A model generated the notes under the pieces. The model saw only the letters and a program-made list of their open reading frames with translations, was not told the DNA's origin and did no database searches. 64,000 nt of DNA from an uncultured Pelagibacteraceae bacterium (GTDB lineage Bacteria > Pseudomonadota > Alphaproteobacteria > Pelagibacterales > Pelagibacteraceae), in assembly GCA_902614125.1 (NCBI GenBank), contig CACMJW010000001.1, positions 62,001-126,000 of the forward strand. Reading direction: 5' to 3'. Made by a program: the position numbers and the translations under genes. Within the stretch, counting starts at the first letter, position 1, and each line of letters starts with the position of its first letter. Shown here in pieces: positions 27,621 to 36,603 of the stretch.

Positions 27621-29321
27621 TTAATATAAACCTTCAAATTTATTTTTAAATTTTTGAATTATTTTATATCTTTTTAACTTCATTGTTGGTGTTTGCATTC
27701 CATTTTCAATTGAAAATTTTTCTTCTGAAATAAAAAATTTTTTAATTTTTTCTACTTTTGTAAGATTTTTGTTTATTTTTTCTATTTCTTTGTAAATTTC
27801 TTCTTCATCGATATTTTTTTTTTCTTCACTGAGAACTAGCATTGAGACCAAATAAGGTTTATTATCTCCATAAACAATTGCTTGATCGATTAGTTCTGAA
27901 TTTACTAATTCATTTTCAATTTTTAAAGGAGAAATGTTATCTCCTCCAGGTGTAACTAATATATCTTTCTTTCTATCAGTAATCTTTAGATAATCATTCT
28001 CAAATAAACCAATATCTCCTGTGTGTAGCCAACCGTCTTTTAGCACTTTGTCCGTCTCTTCTTTGTTGTTCCAGTACCCGAGCATTACGTTCTCTCCTTT
28101 AACTAATATCTCTCCATCTTCAGCAATTTTTACTTTATTTCCTTTAAAAGGTGGTCCTACGGTATCTACCCTAATATCGTGAAATGGATTACAGCTCACG
28201 ACTGGAGAGGTTTCTGTTAATCCATAACCTTGTAATGTTGGTAGTCCAATGGCATTTAGAAATGTTCCAACATCTTTATCTAAAGGACCTCCTCCAGAAA
28301 CAAAAGCTTTTAGATTTCCTCCAAACTGAGACTTTATTTTTTTTCTAACAATAATTTCTAGGATAAAATCAAAAACATTATCGACTAACGAGAGTTGTTG
28401 TTTATTGATTTTCTTTTTTCCAATTTGTAACATTTTAGAAATTAATTTTTTTTTCAAGCCTGTTGCTTTCTTAAAGGCCGAGATAATTTTTTGATATAGG
28501 TTTTGATAAAATCTTGGGACAGCTGTCATTATATGTGGTTTACAATCATTCATATTTTTAATTAATTTCTCAATACTTTCGGCATAGAATACTTTTGCAC
28601 CTACACAAATTTGAACAAATTGAACTGCATGCTCATAAGAATGTGATAAAGGCAACCATGTTAAGAACCTTGAATTTTTTGAAATAATAGGCTCCAATAT
28701 TTCTATCGCTCCCTCACAATTGTTAAGTATTCCACCATGACTTAAAATGACTCCTTTTGGATTTCCTTGTGTTCCAGAAGTATAAATTATGCAAGCAGGA
28801 TCTTTTCTTTCAATATTTATTTTAAATAGAGGAGAGTTAGAAACATTATTACTTAAATTTAAATTTTTAAAATTAAGATATTTATCTTTATCAATTTTAA
28901 GTTCTTCAAATGAAATAATTTTTTTAATTGTATTATTATTTTTAAGTATGTTTTCAAGTTTAGAATATTGATCTTGATTAGAAATAATTAAAACTTTTGG
29001 CTGACAATTGTTAATAATATATTCGTAATCTTTCTCAACATATGTAGTGTAGGCTGGAACTGTAATTGAACCAGATAACATTATCGAAAGATCAGAAATC
29101 ATCCACTCTGGTCTATTTTCAGAAATAAGTAAGCATCTATCTCCCTTTTGATTAATATCACTTATCTCTTTTGAGAGTTTTAGAATGTTATTTTTTGTTT
29201 CCTCCCATGTAAAAGATTTTTGGTTCTTATTAAGAGGTGTTAAAAAAATACTATTCTTATCTTGTAATTTGTATCTTTCAAAAAAGAGTTCTAATAAATT
29301 ATTTATTTCACTTACTTTCAT
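27621..29321 (-). CDS. Long-chain fatty-acid--CoA ligase (AMP-forming)
   Basis: 566 aa ANL enzyme that activates fatty acids to acyl-CoA. AMP/ATP motif IIYTSGTQGNPKGVILSHGG near residue 180, then LPLSHSYEHA, the acyl-tunnel/adenine motif LQGYGLTETSPVVS, and GWLHTGDIGLFENDYLKI with DRKKDILVTPGGDNISP. It resembles the FadD15/ACSBG-type (FAA1-like) ligases. The start at 29321 directly follows the minus-strand tRNA-Leu (7 bp), so tRNA and ligase may share a promoter. Confidence 0.93.
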   Translation of the reverse strand: MKVSEINNLLELFFERYKLQDKNSIFLTPLNKNQKSFTWEETKNNILKLSKEISDINQKGDRCLLISENRPEWMISDLSIMLSGSITVPAYTTYVEKDYEYIINNCQPKVLIISNQDQYSKLENILKNNNTIKKIISFEELKIDKDKYLNFKNLNLSNNVSNSPLFKINIERKDPACIIYTSGTQGNPKGVILSHGGILNNCEGAIEILEPIISKNSRFLTWLPLSHSYEHAVQFVQICVGAKVFYAESIEKLIKNMNDCKPHIMTAVPRFYQNLYQKIISAFKKATGLKKKLISKMLQIGKKKINKQQLSLVDNVFDFILEIIVRKKIKSQFGGNLKAFVSGGGPLDKDVGTFLNAIGLPTLQGYGLTETSPVVSCNPFHDIRVDTVGPPFKGNKVKIAEDGEILVKGENVMLGYWNNKEETDKVLKDGWLHTGDIGLFENDYLKITDRKKDILVTPGGDNISPLKIENELVNSELIDQAIVYGDNKPYLVSMLVLSEEKKNIDEEEIYKEIEKINKNLTKVEKIKKFFISEEKFSIENGMQTPTMKLKRYKIIQKFKNKFEGLY

Positions 29322-29328
29322 AAATTTT

Positions 29329-29415
29329 TGGTGGGCAAAGAGAGAATCGAACTCTCACAGTATTGCTACTATTGGATTTTGAGTCCAACGCGTCTACCAG
29401 TTCCGCCATTCGCCC
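29329..29415 (-). tRNA. tRNA-Leu (anticodon CAA)
   Basis: 87-nt tRNA with long variable arm and encoded CCA. Acceptor stem GGGCGAA pairs with TTTGCCC, discriminator A. Anticodon stem TTGGA/TCCAA encloses loop CTCAAAA, giving CAA for the UUG codon. The variable arm TAGTAGCAATACTG is the class II type of Leu tRNAs, and the T arm is GAGAG TTCGATT CTCTC. Confidence 0.97.
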
Positions 29416-29479
29416 TCAGTTTAAAGACTGCATAGATTTTAACAATAGTATTAAAACATTTATTATAATAAAAGAAAAT

Positions 29480-30088
29480 ATGTTTAAAGAGCTATATAGG
29501 AAATCAATAGAATTAGCTGCACATAAAAGTTCAAAATTTTTTCTAGCTATTGTATCATTTATAGAAAGTTTTATTTTTCCAATACCTCCAGATGTATTAA
29601 TCATTCCAATGACAATAGCTAAAAGGCATGAATGGTATAGAATAGCCCTGATCGCAACAATATCATCAGTACTAGGTGCTTGTTTAGGTTATCTAATTGG
29701 CTATGTTTTTTTTAACGAAATAGGTTTAAAAATATTTGAATTGTATGGTGTTGATAATGCATCTTTTTTAAAAGATAAGGTTTCTAGTGAAGGAGGTGTC
29801 ATCGCATGGATGACTTTACTTGCTATTGCAGGGTTCACACCGATCCCTTTCAAACTATTAACAATAACAAGTGGTTTTGTGCATTTTAATATTTTTTATT
29901 TTATTGTTATTTCCTTATTAACCAGAGGATCTAGATTTTTTTTAATTGCTTTTCTAATAGGAAATTTTGGCTCTGCTATGCGTAAAATTATTGAAAAAAA
30001 ATTGTTAAAAGTTTCAATAATTGCATCTATTGTAATAATTGTTTTCGCTTTATTAATATACAATTTTTTAGAAAATTTTATAGGTTAA
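29480..30088 (+). CDS. DedA/VTT-domain membrane protein (YqaA-like)
   Basis: 202 aa from ATG 29480 (MFKELYRKSIELAAHKS). The frame opens at 29363 but those codons lie on the antisense of tRNA-Leu, and a TATAAT occurs 11 nt before ATG 29480. It has the VTT core: re-entrant FIESFIFPIPPDVLIIPMT, a glycine-rich SVLGACLGYLIGY helix and the IAGFTPIPFKLLTITSGF second half-loop. Such proteins are scramblase- or flippase-like. The dsbB ATG overlaps its stop by 1 bp. Confidence 0.9.
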   Translation: MFKELYRKSIELAAHKSSKFFLAIVSFIESFIFPIPPDVLIIPMTIAKRHEWYRIALIATISSVLGACLGYLIGYVFFNEIGLKIFELYGVDNASFLKDKVSSEGGVIAWMTLLAIAGFTPIPFKLLTITSGFVHFNIFYFIVISLLTRGSRFFLIAFLIGNFGSAMRKIIEKKLLKVSIIASIVIIVFALLIYNFLENFIG

Positions 30089-30564
30089 TGAACATTTTTT
30101 TGAGCAGAAAAAATTTATATTTGGTAATTTTAGGATATTCTATTATTGCAATTATCTATGCCTTATACATAGAATATTATTTAAATTATCAGCCGTGTAA
30201 ATTATGTCTTTATCAGAGAGTTCCTTTTGTTTTGTCAATTTTTGTGAGTTTTGTTGGAATTAATTTTCCAAAAAAAGACTATATTTTGATTTTACTTATA
30301 ACAATATTTGCTGTTAGTATTATAATTTCTGGATACCATTTTGGTATCGAAAATAATATTTTTGAAGAATTTGAGGGTTGCAGTAACAATTCTTTAAATA
30401 TTACAGATAAAGCTGATTTATTAAAAAGTTTGAACCAGACGTTACCAAGTTGTAAAGATATATCCTTTACTTTATTTGGTTTATCTTTAGCAGGATTAAA
30501 CTTTTTGTCCTCTTTATTAATTCTTATTTATTCAGTAAGAACCCTTGTTTATGAAAAAAACTAA
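30088..30564 (+). CDS. dsbB: Disulfide bond formation protein B
   Basis: 158-aa quinone-linked inner-membrane oxidase that regenerates periplasmic DsbA. Four hydrophobic segments. The first periplasmic loop has the redox pair CKLC followed by YQRVPF, and the second has Cys in EEFEGCSNN and LPSCKDISF. It overlaps coq7 by 14 bp and the DedA gene by 1 bp, so the three form an operon. No dsbA is in the window. Confidence 0.93.
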   Translation: MNIFLSRKNLYLVILGYSIIAIIYALYIEYYLNYQPCKLCLYQRVPFVLSIFVSFVGINFPKKDYILILLITIFAVSIIISGYHFGIENNIFEEFEGCSNNSLNITDKADLLKSLNQTLPSCKDISFTLFGLSLAGLNFLSSLLILIYSVRTLVYEKN

Positions 30565-31084
30565 TTCAAAAAAAGTAGAAGAGTTCATTCGTGTAGATCA
30601 TGCTGGAGAAAGAGGCGCAGTAAAGATTTATGAAGGACAACTCTTAGCTTTAAAAACAATCTGTAAAGATAACAAGCTTGAAAAAATAATTGAAGAAATG
30701 AAAGTTCATGAACTTGAGCATAAAAATTATTTTGAAGCTGAGATAAAAAAAAGAGATATTTCTCCTACAAAACTATTACCGCTCTGGGATTTGTTGGGTG
30801 TGGGTTTAGGATTTGGATCAACAATTTTAGGCAGAAAAGCTGCTATGTTGTGCACTGCATCTGTTGAAGAGGTAATTGATGGACATTATAAAGATCAAAT
30901 TGATCAACTTGAATCAGATGAAGAGGAGCTAAAAAATAAAATTATCAAATTTAGACAGGATGAACTTCACCATAAAGATATTGCTTATGAAAAAGGAGCT
31001 ACCAAAAAAGGTTTGTACTCCGTATTGGACATGATAATTAAGGCTGGTTCTAAAGCTGCAATAAAAATTTCTGAAAAAATTTAA
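30551..31084 (+). CDS. coq7: Coq7-type demethoxyubiquinone hydroxylase
   Basis: Di-iron monooxygenase for the C6 hydroxylation in ubiquinone synthesis, the alphaproteobacterial/mitochondrial solution in place of UbiF. 177 aa. Iron ligands are in RVDHAGERGAVKIYEGQ, MKVHELEHKNYF, ASVEEVIDGHYKDQI and DELHHKDIAYEKGA (two ExxH sets). The frame could begin at TTG 30545, but ATG at 30551 is preferred. It overlaps the dsbB end by 14 bp and its stop abuts the convergent HNH gene. Confidence 0.95.
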   Translation: MKKTNSKKVEEFIRVDHAGERGAVKIYEGQLLALKTICKDNKLEKIIEEMKVHELEHKNYFEAEIKKRDISPTKLLPLWDLLGVGLGFGSTILGRKAAMLCTASVEEVIDGHYKDQIDQLESDEEELKNKIIKFRQDELHHKDIAYEKGATKKGLYSVLDMIIKAGSKAAIKISEKI

Positions 31085-31654
31085 TTAAGGCTCTAATTCT
31101 ACATCCCAGTATAGATAATCCATCCAGCTTTTATGCAAAAAGTTAGGCGGAAAATTTTTTCCATTTTTATGAAGATCTTCAGTAGTCGGTTCGTATGGCC
31201 ATTGAAAAAGAGACATTCCAGAACTTTTAAGTAGTCTGCCTCCTTTCTTTACATTGCATGACGAGCATGCTGTTACCACATTATTCCAATCAGTTTTTCC
31301 ACCTTTAGACCTTGGCAGCAAATGGTCAAAGGTTAGTTCATTTTTGCTTCCACAATATTGGCAACTAAACTTATCTCTTAAAAATACGTTAAACCTTGTA
31401 AAATTTGGATTTGCTTGGGGTTTAATAAATGATTTCAATGCTATTACACTAGGTAATTTCATACTATAAGAGGGACTTCTTACAGTTCGATCATAATAGC
31501 TTACAATTGAAACTCTATCTAAAAAAACAGACTTAATAGAATCTTGCCAACTCCATAATGATAATGGATAGTAACTTAAAGGTCGGTAATCAGCATTTAA
31601 GACTAATGCTGGACATTTTTCTAATGATAGATTTTGATCAGAATTAAAAACCAT
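31085..31654 (-). CDS. HNH endonuclease
   Basis: 189 aa. N-terminal segment ALVLNADYRPLSYYPLSLW is typical of a conserved bacterial HNH protein. Zinc-type CQYCG and CSSCN pairs flank the ELTFDHLLPRSKGGKTDWNN active site (D-H ... N). It is a conserved chromosomal gene rather than a mobile intron nuclease: no intron or intein features surround it. Cellular role unknown. Confidence 0.9.
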   Translation of the reverse strand: MVFNSDQNLSLEKCPALVLNADYRPLSYYPLSLWSWQDSIKSVFLDRVSIVSYYDRTVRSPSYSMKLPSVIALKSFIKPQANPNFTRFNVFLRDKFSCQYCGSKNELTFDHLLPRSKGGKTDWNNVVTACSSCNVKKGGRLLKSSGMSLFQWPYEPTTEDLHKNGKNFPPNFLHKSWMDYLYWDVELEP

Positions 31655-31716
31655 ACTAAACTTTATCTTATATAAATTTATATTTCAATCCAGTATGTTT
31701 AATAAAAAAAAATTTA

Positions 31717-32373
31717 TTATGTTTTTAAATTTTTTTTTATAAAATTTAATGCCGCACTTGATGCTTCAATTGGGATATGATGGCCACAATTTTCTATCAT
31801 TAAAGTTTGAATATTTAATTTATTTCTAATTAAAAAGTCTTTTGCATCTAATAAGTAATTTGGAGATACTACTTCATCTAAATTTCCGTGAATAAGCATA
31901 ATTTTTGGTTTTGATTTCAGTCTTAATGATATATCGTCTTTACTAATAATTTTTCCTGAAAAACCAACTACACAATTGAAACTTTCTTCACATGTTAGTC
32001 CAATATTTAATGACATCATGCAGCCTTGACTAAAACCGGAAATGCAAATTTGAGAATTTTTTAGATTATATTCATCCTTAATTTCTTCAATAAATTTATT
32101 TATTATATTTTCTGCTTTATGGGCTTCATTAAGAACATAATTTTCATCATCTTTTGATAAATCAAACCACTGAAAACCTAAAGGATTTATAGGGCAGGTT
32201 TCGTGACCATCTGGGCATAAGAATACAGTATTTTTTAAAAACCTTTTCCAATTGAGAGTTAGCATACTAATGTCTTTACCGTCACCACCATAACCATGAA
32301 GTAAAATAACTGCATTTTTAATTTCTTCACCATCTTCTGGTTTTACAATTGTTGTATTTAGGCAAAATGTCAT
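31717..32373 (-). CDS. Phospholipase/carboxylesterase (alpha/beta hydrolase)
   Basis: 218 aa. Acyl-protein-thioesterase/carboxylesterase type II layout: VILLHGYGGDGKDISMLTL, nucleophile ISGFSQGCMMSLNIG (GxSxG), Asp in MLIHGNLDEVV, and His in ENCGHHIPIEA. Cytoplasmic with no signal peptide. It stands alone, divergent from the HIG1 gene 49 bp away. Confidence 0.88.
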   Translation of the reverse strand: MTFCLNTTIVKPEDGEEIKNAVILLHGYGGDGKDISMLTLNWKRFLKNTVFLCPDGHETCPINPLGFQWFDLSKDDENYVLNEAHKAENIINKFIEEIKDEYNLKNSQICISGFSQGCMMSLNIGLTCEESFNCVVGFSGKIISKDDISLRLKSKPKIMLIHGNLDEVVSPNYLLDAKDFLIRNKLNIQTLMIENCGHHIPIEASSAALNFIKKNLKT

Positions 32374-32422
32374 AGAGAATTAATTATGTTTTTTTATTTT
32401 AAAAAGAAACTACAATCAAATA

Positions 32423-32623
32423 ATGGTTTCAGAAATTTTAGTAAAAATCGTAGCAGTCATTTTACTCATTTCAGTAGCAATTGTTTTGATTTTGGGGATC
32501 AAAACTTTATTTAAAGGAAATGAAGATAAAAAATATTCAAATAAACTTATGCAATTAAGAGTTTTACTTCAGTTCATTGCTATAATTGTCTTAGTAGGTT
32601 TAGCTTATTTTTTTAAGAATTAA
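32423..32623 (+). CDS. HIG1-domain small membrane protein
   Basis: 66 aa with two transmembrane helices (about 5-28 and 46-63) joined by a short basic loop containing KTLFKGNEDKKYSNKLMQLR, the QxxRxxxQ-like signature of HIG1 proteins (here LMQLRVLLQF). In mitochondria and some alphaproteobacteria these proteins assist cytochrome c oxidase. That role is inferred from the family only. The last 11 bp overlap the convergent TlpA gene. Confidence 0.85.
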   Translation: MVSEILVKIVAVILLISVAIVLILGIKTLFKGNEDKKYSNKLMQLRVLLQFIAIIVLVGLAYFFKN

Positions 32624-33149
32624 CTATACTCTTCAACCAATCTAAAAATTGTTTATCTAAAAAATCAATTGATCCGATAATTCTCGATATCTCATGTCCT
32701 TCTTTATCTATAATAATTGTTGTTGGCACACCTCTTAATTTAAACTTTTTTGCAAGATCTCCACTTGGGCCACTAAATATTTCTAAATTGTCTATGCCGA
32801 GTTCATCAAAAAAAATTTTAGATTTTTCATATTCCTCTTCACCAATATTTATTGGAATTATATTTATTTTTTTTAACTCAGAGATATTTTTTATGTTATT
32901 CAGTGATGGCATTTCCTCTTTACAAGGCGCACACCAAGTTGCCCAAAAATTAATTAAACTTATATTATTCTTAAATTCTTCTAGGGTTTTTTTGTTATTA
33001 AGTGAGTCAAAAAAGTAAACTTCTTTAATTATTTTTTTTTCTTTATGAATTATCAAGTTTTTAATATCAGGTTGCTCTATTGAATATAAGGTCCCAGATG
33101 ATATTAAGTATAGAAAAATTGTAAAATAATAAAAATTTTTAAATTTCAT
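32613..33149 (-). CDS. TlpA-like thiol:disulfide oxidoreductase
   Basis: 178 aa with a hydrophobic N-terminal signal or anchor (FYYFTIFLYLISSGTLYS) and a periplasmic thioredoxin fold. Active site FWATWCAPCKEEMPSL (C-x-x-C) near residue 72, and cis-Pro in LRGVPTTIIIDKEG. A reductase for apocytochrome c or oxidase copper sites is the usual role. The start is 22 bp from the divergent argH ATG. The argH / tlpA neighbourhood is common in Proteobacteria. Confidence 0.9.
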   Translation of the reverse strand: MKFKNFYYFTIFLYLISSGTLYSIEQPDIKNLIIHKEKKIIKEVYFFDSLNNKKTLEEFKNNISLINFWATWCAPCKEEMPSLNNIKNISELKKINIIPINIGEEEYEKSKIFFDELGIDNLEIFSGPSGDLAKKFKLRGVPTTIIIDKEGHEISRIIGSIDFLDKQFLDWLKSIVNS

Positions 33150-33171
33150 TTAATAAGAATGATTAATTATC

Positions 33172-34569
33172 ATGACTAAAAATAAAAACAATCAGCCAAT
33201 TTGGAGTTCTAGAACAAAAAAAAACTCTTATAACCTATTCAGAAAAGTTGGTGGATCACTAGATATAGATAAAAGATTATTTAATGAAGATATATCTGCA
33301 TCTATTGTTCACACAGAAATGCTATTTAAGCAAAAAATAATAAACTTTAAAATTAAAAATAAGATTGTATGGGGTTTGAATAGAATAAAAAATGAAATTA
33401 TAAAAAAAAAATTTCCCTTTGATAAAAATCTTGAGGATATTCATATGAATATTGAAAAGAGATTGTTTGATTTGATTGGTGAGGATGCTGGATTTATACA
33501 TACCGCAAGATCTAGAAATGATCAGGTAATAACTGATTTTAAAATATGGTTAAAAAAATCAACTTATGAAATAATTAAAACACTTGATGGTCTTATAAGT
33601 ACAATTCTGAAAGTTGCAGATAAAAATATAAAAACGGTCATGCCTGGTTTTACTCATTTAAAAAATGCTCAACCAATTTCATTTGCACATTATATGATGG
33701 CTCACGTTGAAATGTTCAAAAGAGATAAAAAAAGATTTAAGAATAATTTAGATGCTCTAAATGAAAATCCACTTGGTGTAGCTGCTTTATCAGGAACCTC
33801 ATTTAACATTGATAGAAACTTCACTACAAAAAAGCTCAACTTTTCAAAACCAACAGATAATTCTATAGATACTGTTTCTGATAGAGATTTTGTTTTAGAT
33901 TTTCTATATGCATGTTCAGCCTGTTCAATACATATATCAAGAATTTCTGAAGAATTTATAATTTGGAACTCAGATGCCTATAATCTAATTCATTTAAATG
34001 ATAAAATTGTAACTGGATCTTCAATTATGCCTCAAAAAAAAAACCCAGATCCACTCGAATATTTAAGAGGTAAGACAGGATCATCTTTTGGGAATCTTTT
34101 TTCAATGCTCACGATTTTAAAAGGCCTTCCTTTGTCTTACTTCAAAGACTTACAAGATGATAAAGAATTAGTTTTTAAATCATATGATCAACTCAAAATA
34201 TCCTTAAATCTTTTAAACGATATATTTAAAAATTTTTCAGTTAATAAAAAAGAAATGCTTAGTCTCGCAAATAAAGGTTACCTAACAGCTACAGATCTAG
34301 CAGATTACATGGTCAGAGAATTAAACTATCCTTTTAGAAAATCCTATTTGCAAACAGCAAAAATTATTAACTTTGCGGAAAAAAATGGCAAAACTCTAAG
34401 TGATCTTACAATAAATGAAATAAACAAAGTTGAACCAAAACTTAAAAGTGATGTTCTTAAAATATTTGATCTCAATTACTCAATAAATTCGAAAACTTCT
34501 CATGGTGGAACATCTTTTGGTAATATAAAGAAGATGATAAGAAGATATAAAAAAAATAATGAAAAATAA
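33172..34569 (+). CDS. argH: Argininosuccinate lyase
   Basis: Last step of arginine synthesis: argininosuccinate to arginine + fumarate. 465 aa, fumarase/aspartase superfamily. Conserved regions are DAGFIHTARSRNDQVITDF, PGFTHLKNAQPISFAHYM and the signature GSSIMPQKKNPDPLEYLRG. The stop lies inside the lipoprotein gene (11-bp overlap), so argH-lptM-lysA is an operon. Confidence 0.97.
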   Translation: MTKNKNNQPIWSSRTKKNSYNLFRKVGGSLDIDKRLFNEDISASIVHTEMLFKQKIINFKIKNKIVWGLNRIKNEIIKKKFPFDKNLEDIHMNIEKRLFDLIGEDAGFIHTARSRNDQVITDFKIWLKKSTYEIIKTLDGLISTILKVADKNIKTVMPGFTHLKNAQPISFAHYMMAHVEMFKRDKKRFKNNLDALNENPLGVAALSGTSFNIDRNFTTKKLNFSKPTDNSIDTVSDRDFVLDFLYACSACSIHISRISEEFIIWNSDAYNLIHLNDKIVTGSSIMPQKKNPDPLEYLRGKTGSSFGNLFSMLTILKGLPLSYFKDLQDDKELVFKSYDQLKISLNLLNDIFKNFSVNKKEMLSLANKGYLTATDLADYMVRELNYPFRKSYLQTAKIINFAEKNGKTLSDLTINEINKVEPKLKSDVLKIFDLNYSINSKTSHGGTSFGNIKKMIRRYKKNNEK

Positions 34570-34675
34570 AATAATAATAATTTTAATTTGCTTAGTAGTT
34601 CTGACAGCATGTGGTAGAAAGGGAGATCCTGAGTATCAAGCAAATGATACTAGAACTGTCATTAATAACATCTAA
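34559..34675 (+). CDS. lptM: Small lipoprotein, LptM/YifL-like
   Basis: A 38-aa protein too short for routine calling: MKNKIIIILICLVVLTACGRKGDPEYQ plus an 11-residue tail. LVVLTAC is a lipobox with the acylated Cys at 18, followed by the GRKGDP signature of LptM, the small lipoprotein that assists LptD maturation. It overlaps the argH end by 11 bp and the lysA start by 1 bp. The argH-lptM-lysA order is common in Proteobacteria. Confidence 0.88.
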   Translation: MKNKIIIILICLVVLTACGRKGDPEYQANDTRTVINNI

Positions 34676-35889
34676 TGAGGTATAAAAATAATAATTATTT
34701 TATCGAGAATATAAGTCTTGATAAACTTGCAATAAAATACTCCACACCATTATATTGTTATTCATATAATAAATTAAAAAGTAACATTATAAATTTCTTT
34801 ACATATTTTAAAAAGTTTTCTCCATTAGTTTGTTTTGCAATTAAATCAAATACAAATCTTAATTTAATAAGAGAGATAAAAAATTTTGGACTTGGTGCAG
34901 ATGTAGTTTCAAAAGGAGAACTTATGTTGGCGCTTAAGGCAGGGATTAACAAAAAAAAGATAGTATTTTCTGGAGTTGGAAAAACTGAGAGTGAACTCAA
35001 ATTTGCAATAGAAAAAAAAATATTACTGATAAATTCTGAGTCTGAAAGTGAGATAAAAATAATTGAAAAAATAGCTAAGAAAAAAAATGTGGTTGTAAAT
35101 ATTGGAATTAGATTAAATCCAAATACCGATGCAAATACCTTGAAACAAATTTCAACTGGAAAAAAAGAAAATAAATTTGGAGTGGATGAGAAAACATTTT
35201 TAAAATTAGTCTCTGTTTTAAGAACATCAAAAAATATCAAATTAAAATGCCTAAGTGTACATATTGGTAGTCAAATTACCGATCACAAACCATATGAAAA
35301 AATGCTTAAAAGTGTTGATAAAATAATCAATAAAGCCAAATTTAATTTTGAATATATTGATTTAGGCGGTGGCATGGGCATTTCATATGAAAAAAATCAA
35401 AAAAAACTGAATTATAAAAAATATAAATCAGCAATTGAAAAATTTTTAAGAAAAAATAATTCAAAACTTATTTTTGAACCTGGTAGATCAATAATTGGTA
35501 ATACTGCAATTTTGATATCTAGGGTAATATATTTAAAGGAAACTAGTAAAAAAATTTTTGTAATTTTAGATGCTGGAATGAACGATATGATGAGACCAGC
35601 TTTATATGGTGCTAAACATCAAATATTGCCTGCCTTTAAAAATAAAAAAAAATCAAAAAAGAGTTATGAGTTCGTTGGTCCAATTTGCGAAACCACAGAT
35701 AAATTCCTATCTGTAAGCAATTTTAATAAATTAAAAGAAAGAGATTTAATTTTTATAAGTGATGTAGGCGCATATGGTTCTTCTTTAAGCTCAAATTATA
35801 ATTTAAGGCCAAAACCAAGCGAAATATTAATAAATAAATCCAAAATAACTATTTTAAAAAAAAGACAAAAATTAGAAGATATAATCTAA
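34675..35889 (+). CDS. lysA: Diaminopimelate decarboxylase
   Basis: PLP enzyme converting meso-diaminopimelate to lysine. 404 aa, alanine-racemase-like barrel. PLP Lys in VCFAIKSNTNLNLIREI near residue 60, YIDLGGGMGISYE, FEPGRSIIGN and the active-site Cys in VGPICETTDKF. DapF, often next in this order, is not adjacent; an acyltransferase follows. Confidence 0.97.
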   Translation: MRYKNNNYFIENISLDKLAIKYSTPLYCYSYNKLKSNIINFFTYFKKFSPLVCFAIKSNTNLNLIREIKNFGLGADVVSKGELMLALKAGINKKKIVFSGVGKTESELKFAIEKKILLINSESESEIKIIEKIAKKKNVVVNIGIRLNPNTDANTLKQISTGKKENKFGVDEKTFLKLVSVLRTSKNIKLKCLSVHIGSQITDHKPYEKMLKSVDKIINKAKFNFEYIDLGGGMGISYEKNQKKLNYKKYKSAIEKFLRKNNSKLIFEPGRSIIGNTAILISRVIYLKETSKKIFVILDAGMNDMMRPALYGAKHQILPAFKNKKKSKKSYEFVGPICETTDKFLSVSNFNKLKERDLIFISDVGAYGSSLSSNYNLRPKPSEILINKSKITILKKRQKLEDII

Positions 35890-35901
35890 TTTTTGGACAA
35901 A

Positions 35902-36603
35902 ATGATAAGGAATACATTATTTTCATTTTTTTTCTTTACTGGAATAGTAGTTATATCAATTCTCTTTCTTCCATCTCTAATGTTTCCTCAAAAAATTGTG
36001 TTATTTGGTGGTAAATTATTTGGTTATTGGTCAAGTTTTTGTCTGAAATTTTTTTTGAATACTAAAATTAATATCAAAGGAAAAGAAAACATTATTAATG
36101 ATACAAAATTTTTCATTGCTTCATCTCATCAATCGATGTTTGAAACTTTTTTTTTACAAACTATTTTCAACTCACCAAAATTCATACTTAAATATGAATT
36201 ATTAAAAATACCAGTATTTGGTTGGTATTTAAGTAAAATTGGATCAATTTCTGTAAACAGAAATAAAATATCTAAAGATAACATTGGTCTTATAGATAAA
36301 ATTAAAAATGCTGTAATTAATTCTGATAGACCAATTATTATATTCCCTCAAGGGACTAGGGTATTACCAGATGAAAGAGTTCCATTTAAAAAAGGTGTTG
36401 GAAGAATTTATAGTGAATTAAATATAAAGTGTCAGCCTATAGCAATAAACTCTGGGTCTGTGTGGCCAAAAAAGGGAAGTTTAATTAAAAATAAAACTAT
36501 AACAATTTCAATACTAGAGGCTATTGAGCCAGGACTAGATTCTAAAGAATTCACTAACTTAATTGAAAAAAAAATATACTCTGAATTAGATAATATTGAT
36601 TAG
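35902..36603 (+). CDS. 1-acyl-sn-glycerol-3-phosphate acyltransferase (PlsC family)
   Basis: About 233-aa membrane-bound acyltransferase for phosphatidic-acid synthesis. N-terminal membrane segment (LFSFFFFTGIVVISILFLPS). Catalytic HxxxxD/E box in ASSHQSMFETFFLQ (Glu in place of the textbook Asp, a variant I expect in alphaproteobacterial members), then SVNRNK and IIFPQGTRVLP. Start: TTG at 35893 is possible; the ATG at 35902 with GGAC before it is preferred. It ends in a 4-bp convergent overlap with dnaN. Confidence 0.88.
   Translation: MIRNTLFSFFFFTGIVVISILFLPSLMFPQKIVLFGGKLFGYWSSFCLKFFLNTKINIKGKENIINDTKFFIASSHQSMFETFFLQTIFNSPKFILKYELLKIPVFGWYLSKIGSISVNRNKISKDNIGLIDKIKNAVINSDRPIIIFPQGTRVLPDERVPFKKGVGRIYSELNIKCQPIAINSGSVWPKKGSLIKNKTITISILEAIEPGLDSKEFTNLIEKKIYSELDNID

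Noticed and set aside
29363-29479. Upstream extension of the DedA gene
   Set aside because: The codons overlap the antisense of tRNA-Leu and do not match the family; ATG 29480 has a TATAAT just upstream.
31085-31654. HNH gene as a mobile homing nuclease
   Set aside because: No intron, intein or repeat borders; sequence matches a conserved chromosomal HNH family and codon use is like its neighbours.
34758-35240. 160-codon minus-strand open frame
   Set aside because: Antisense to lysA; Phe/Ser-rich with no motif.
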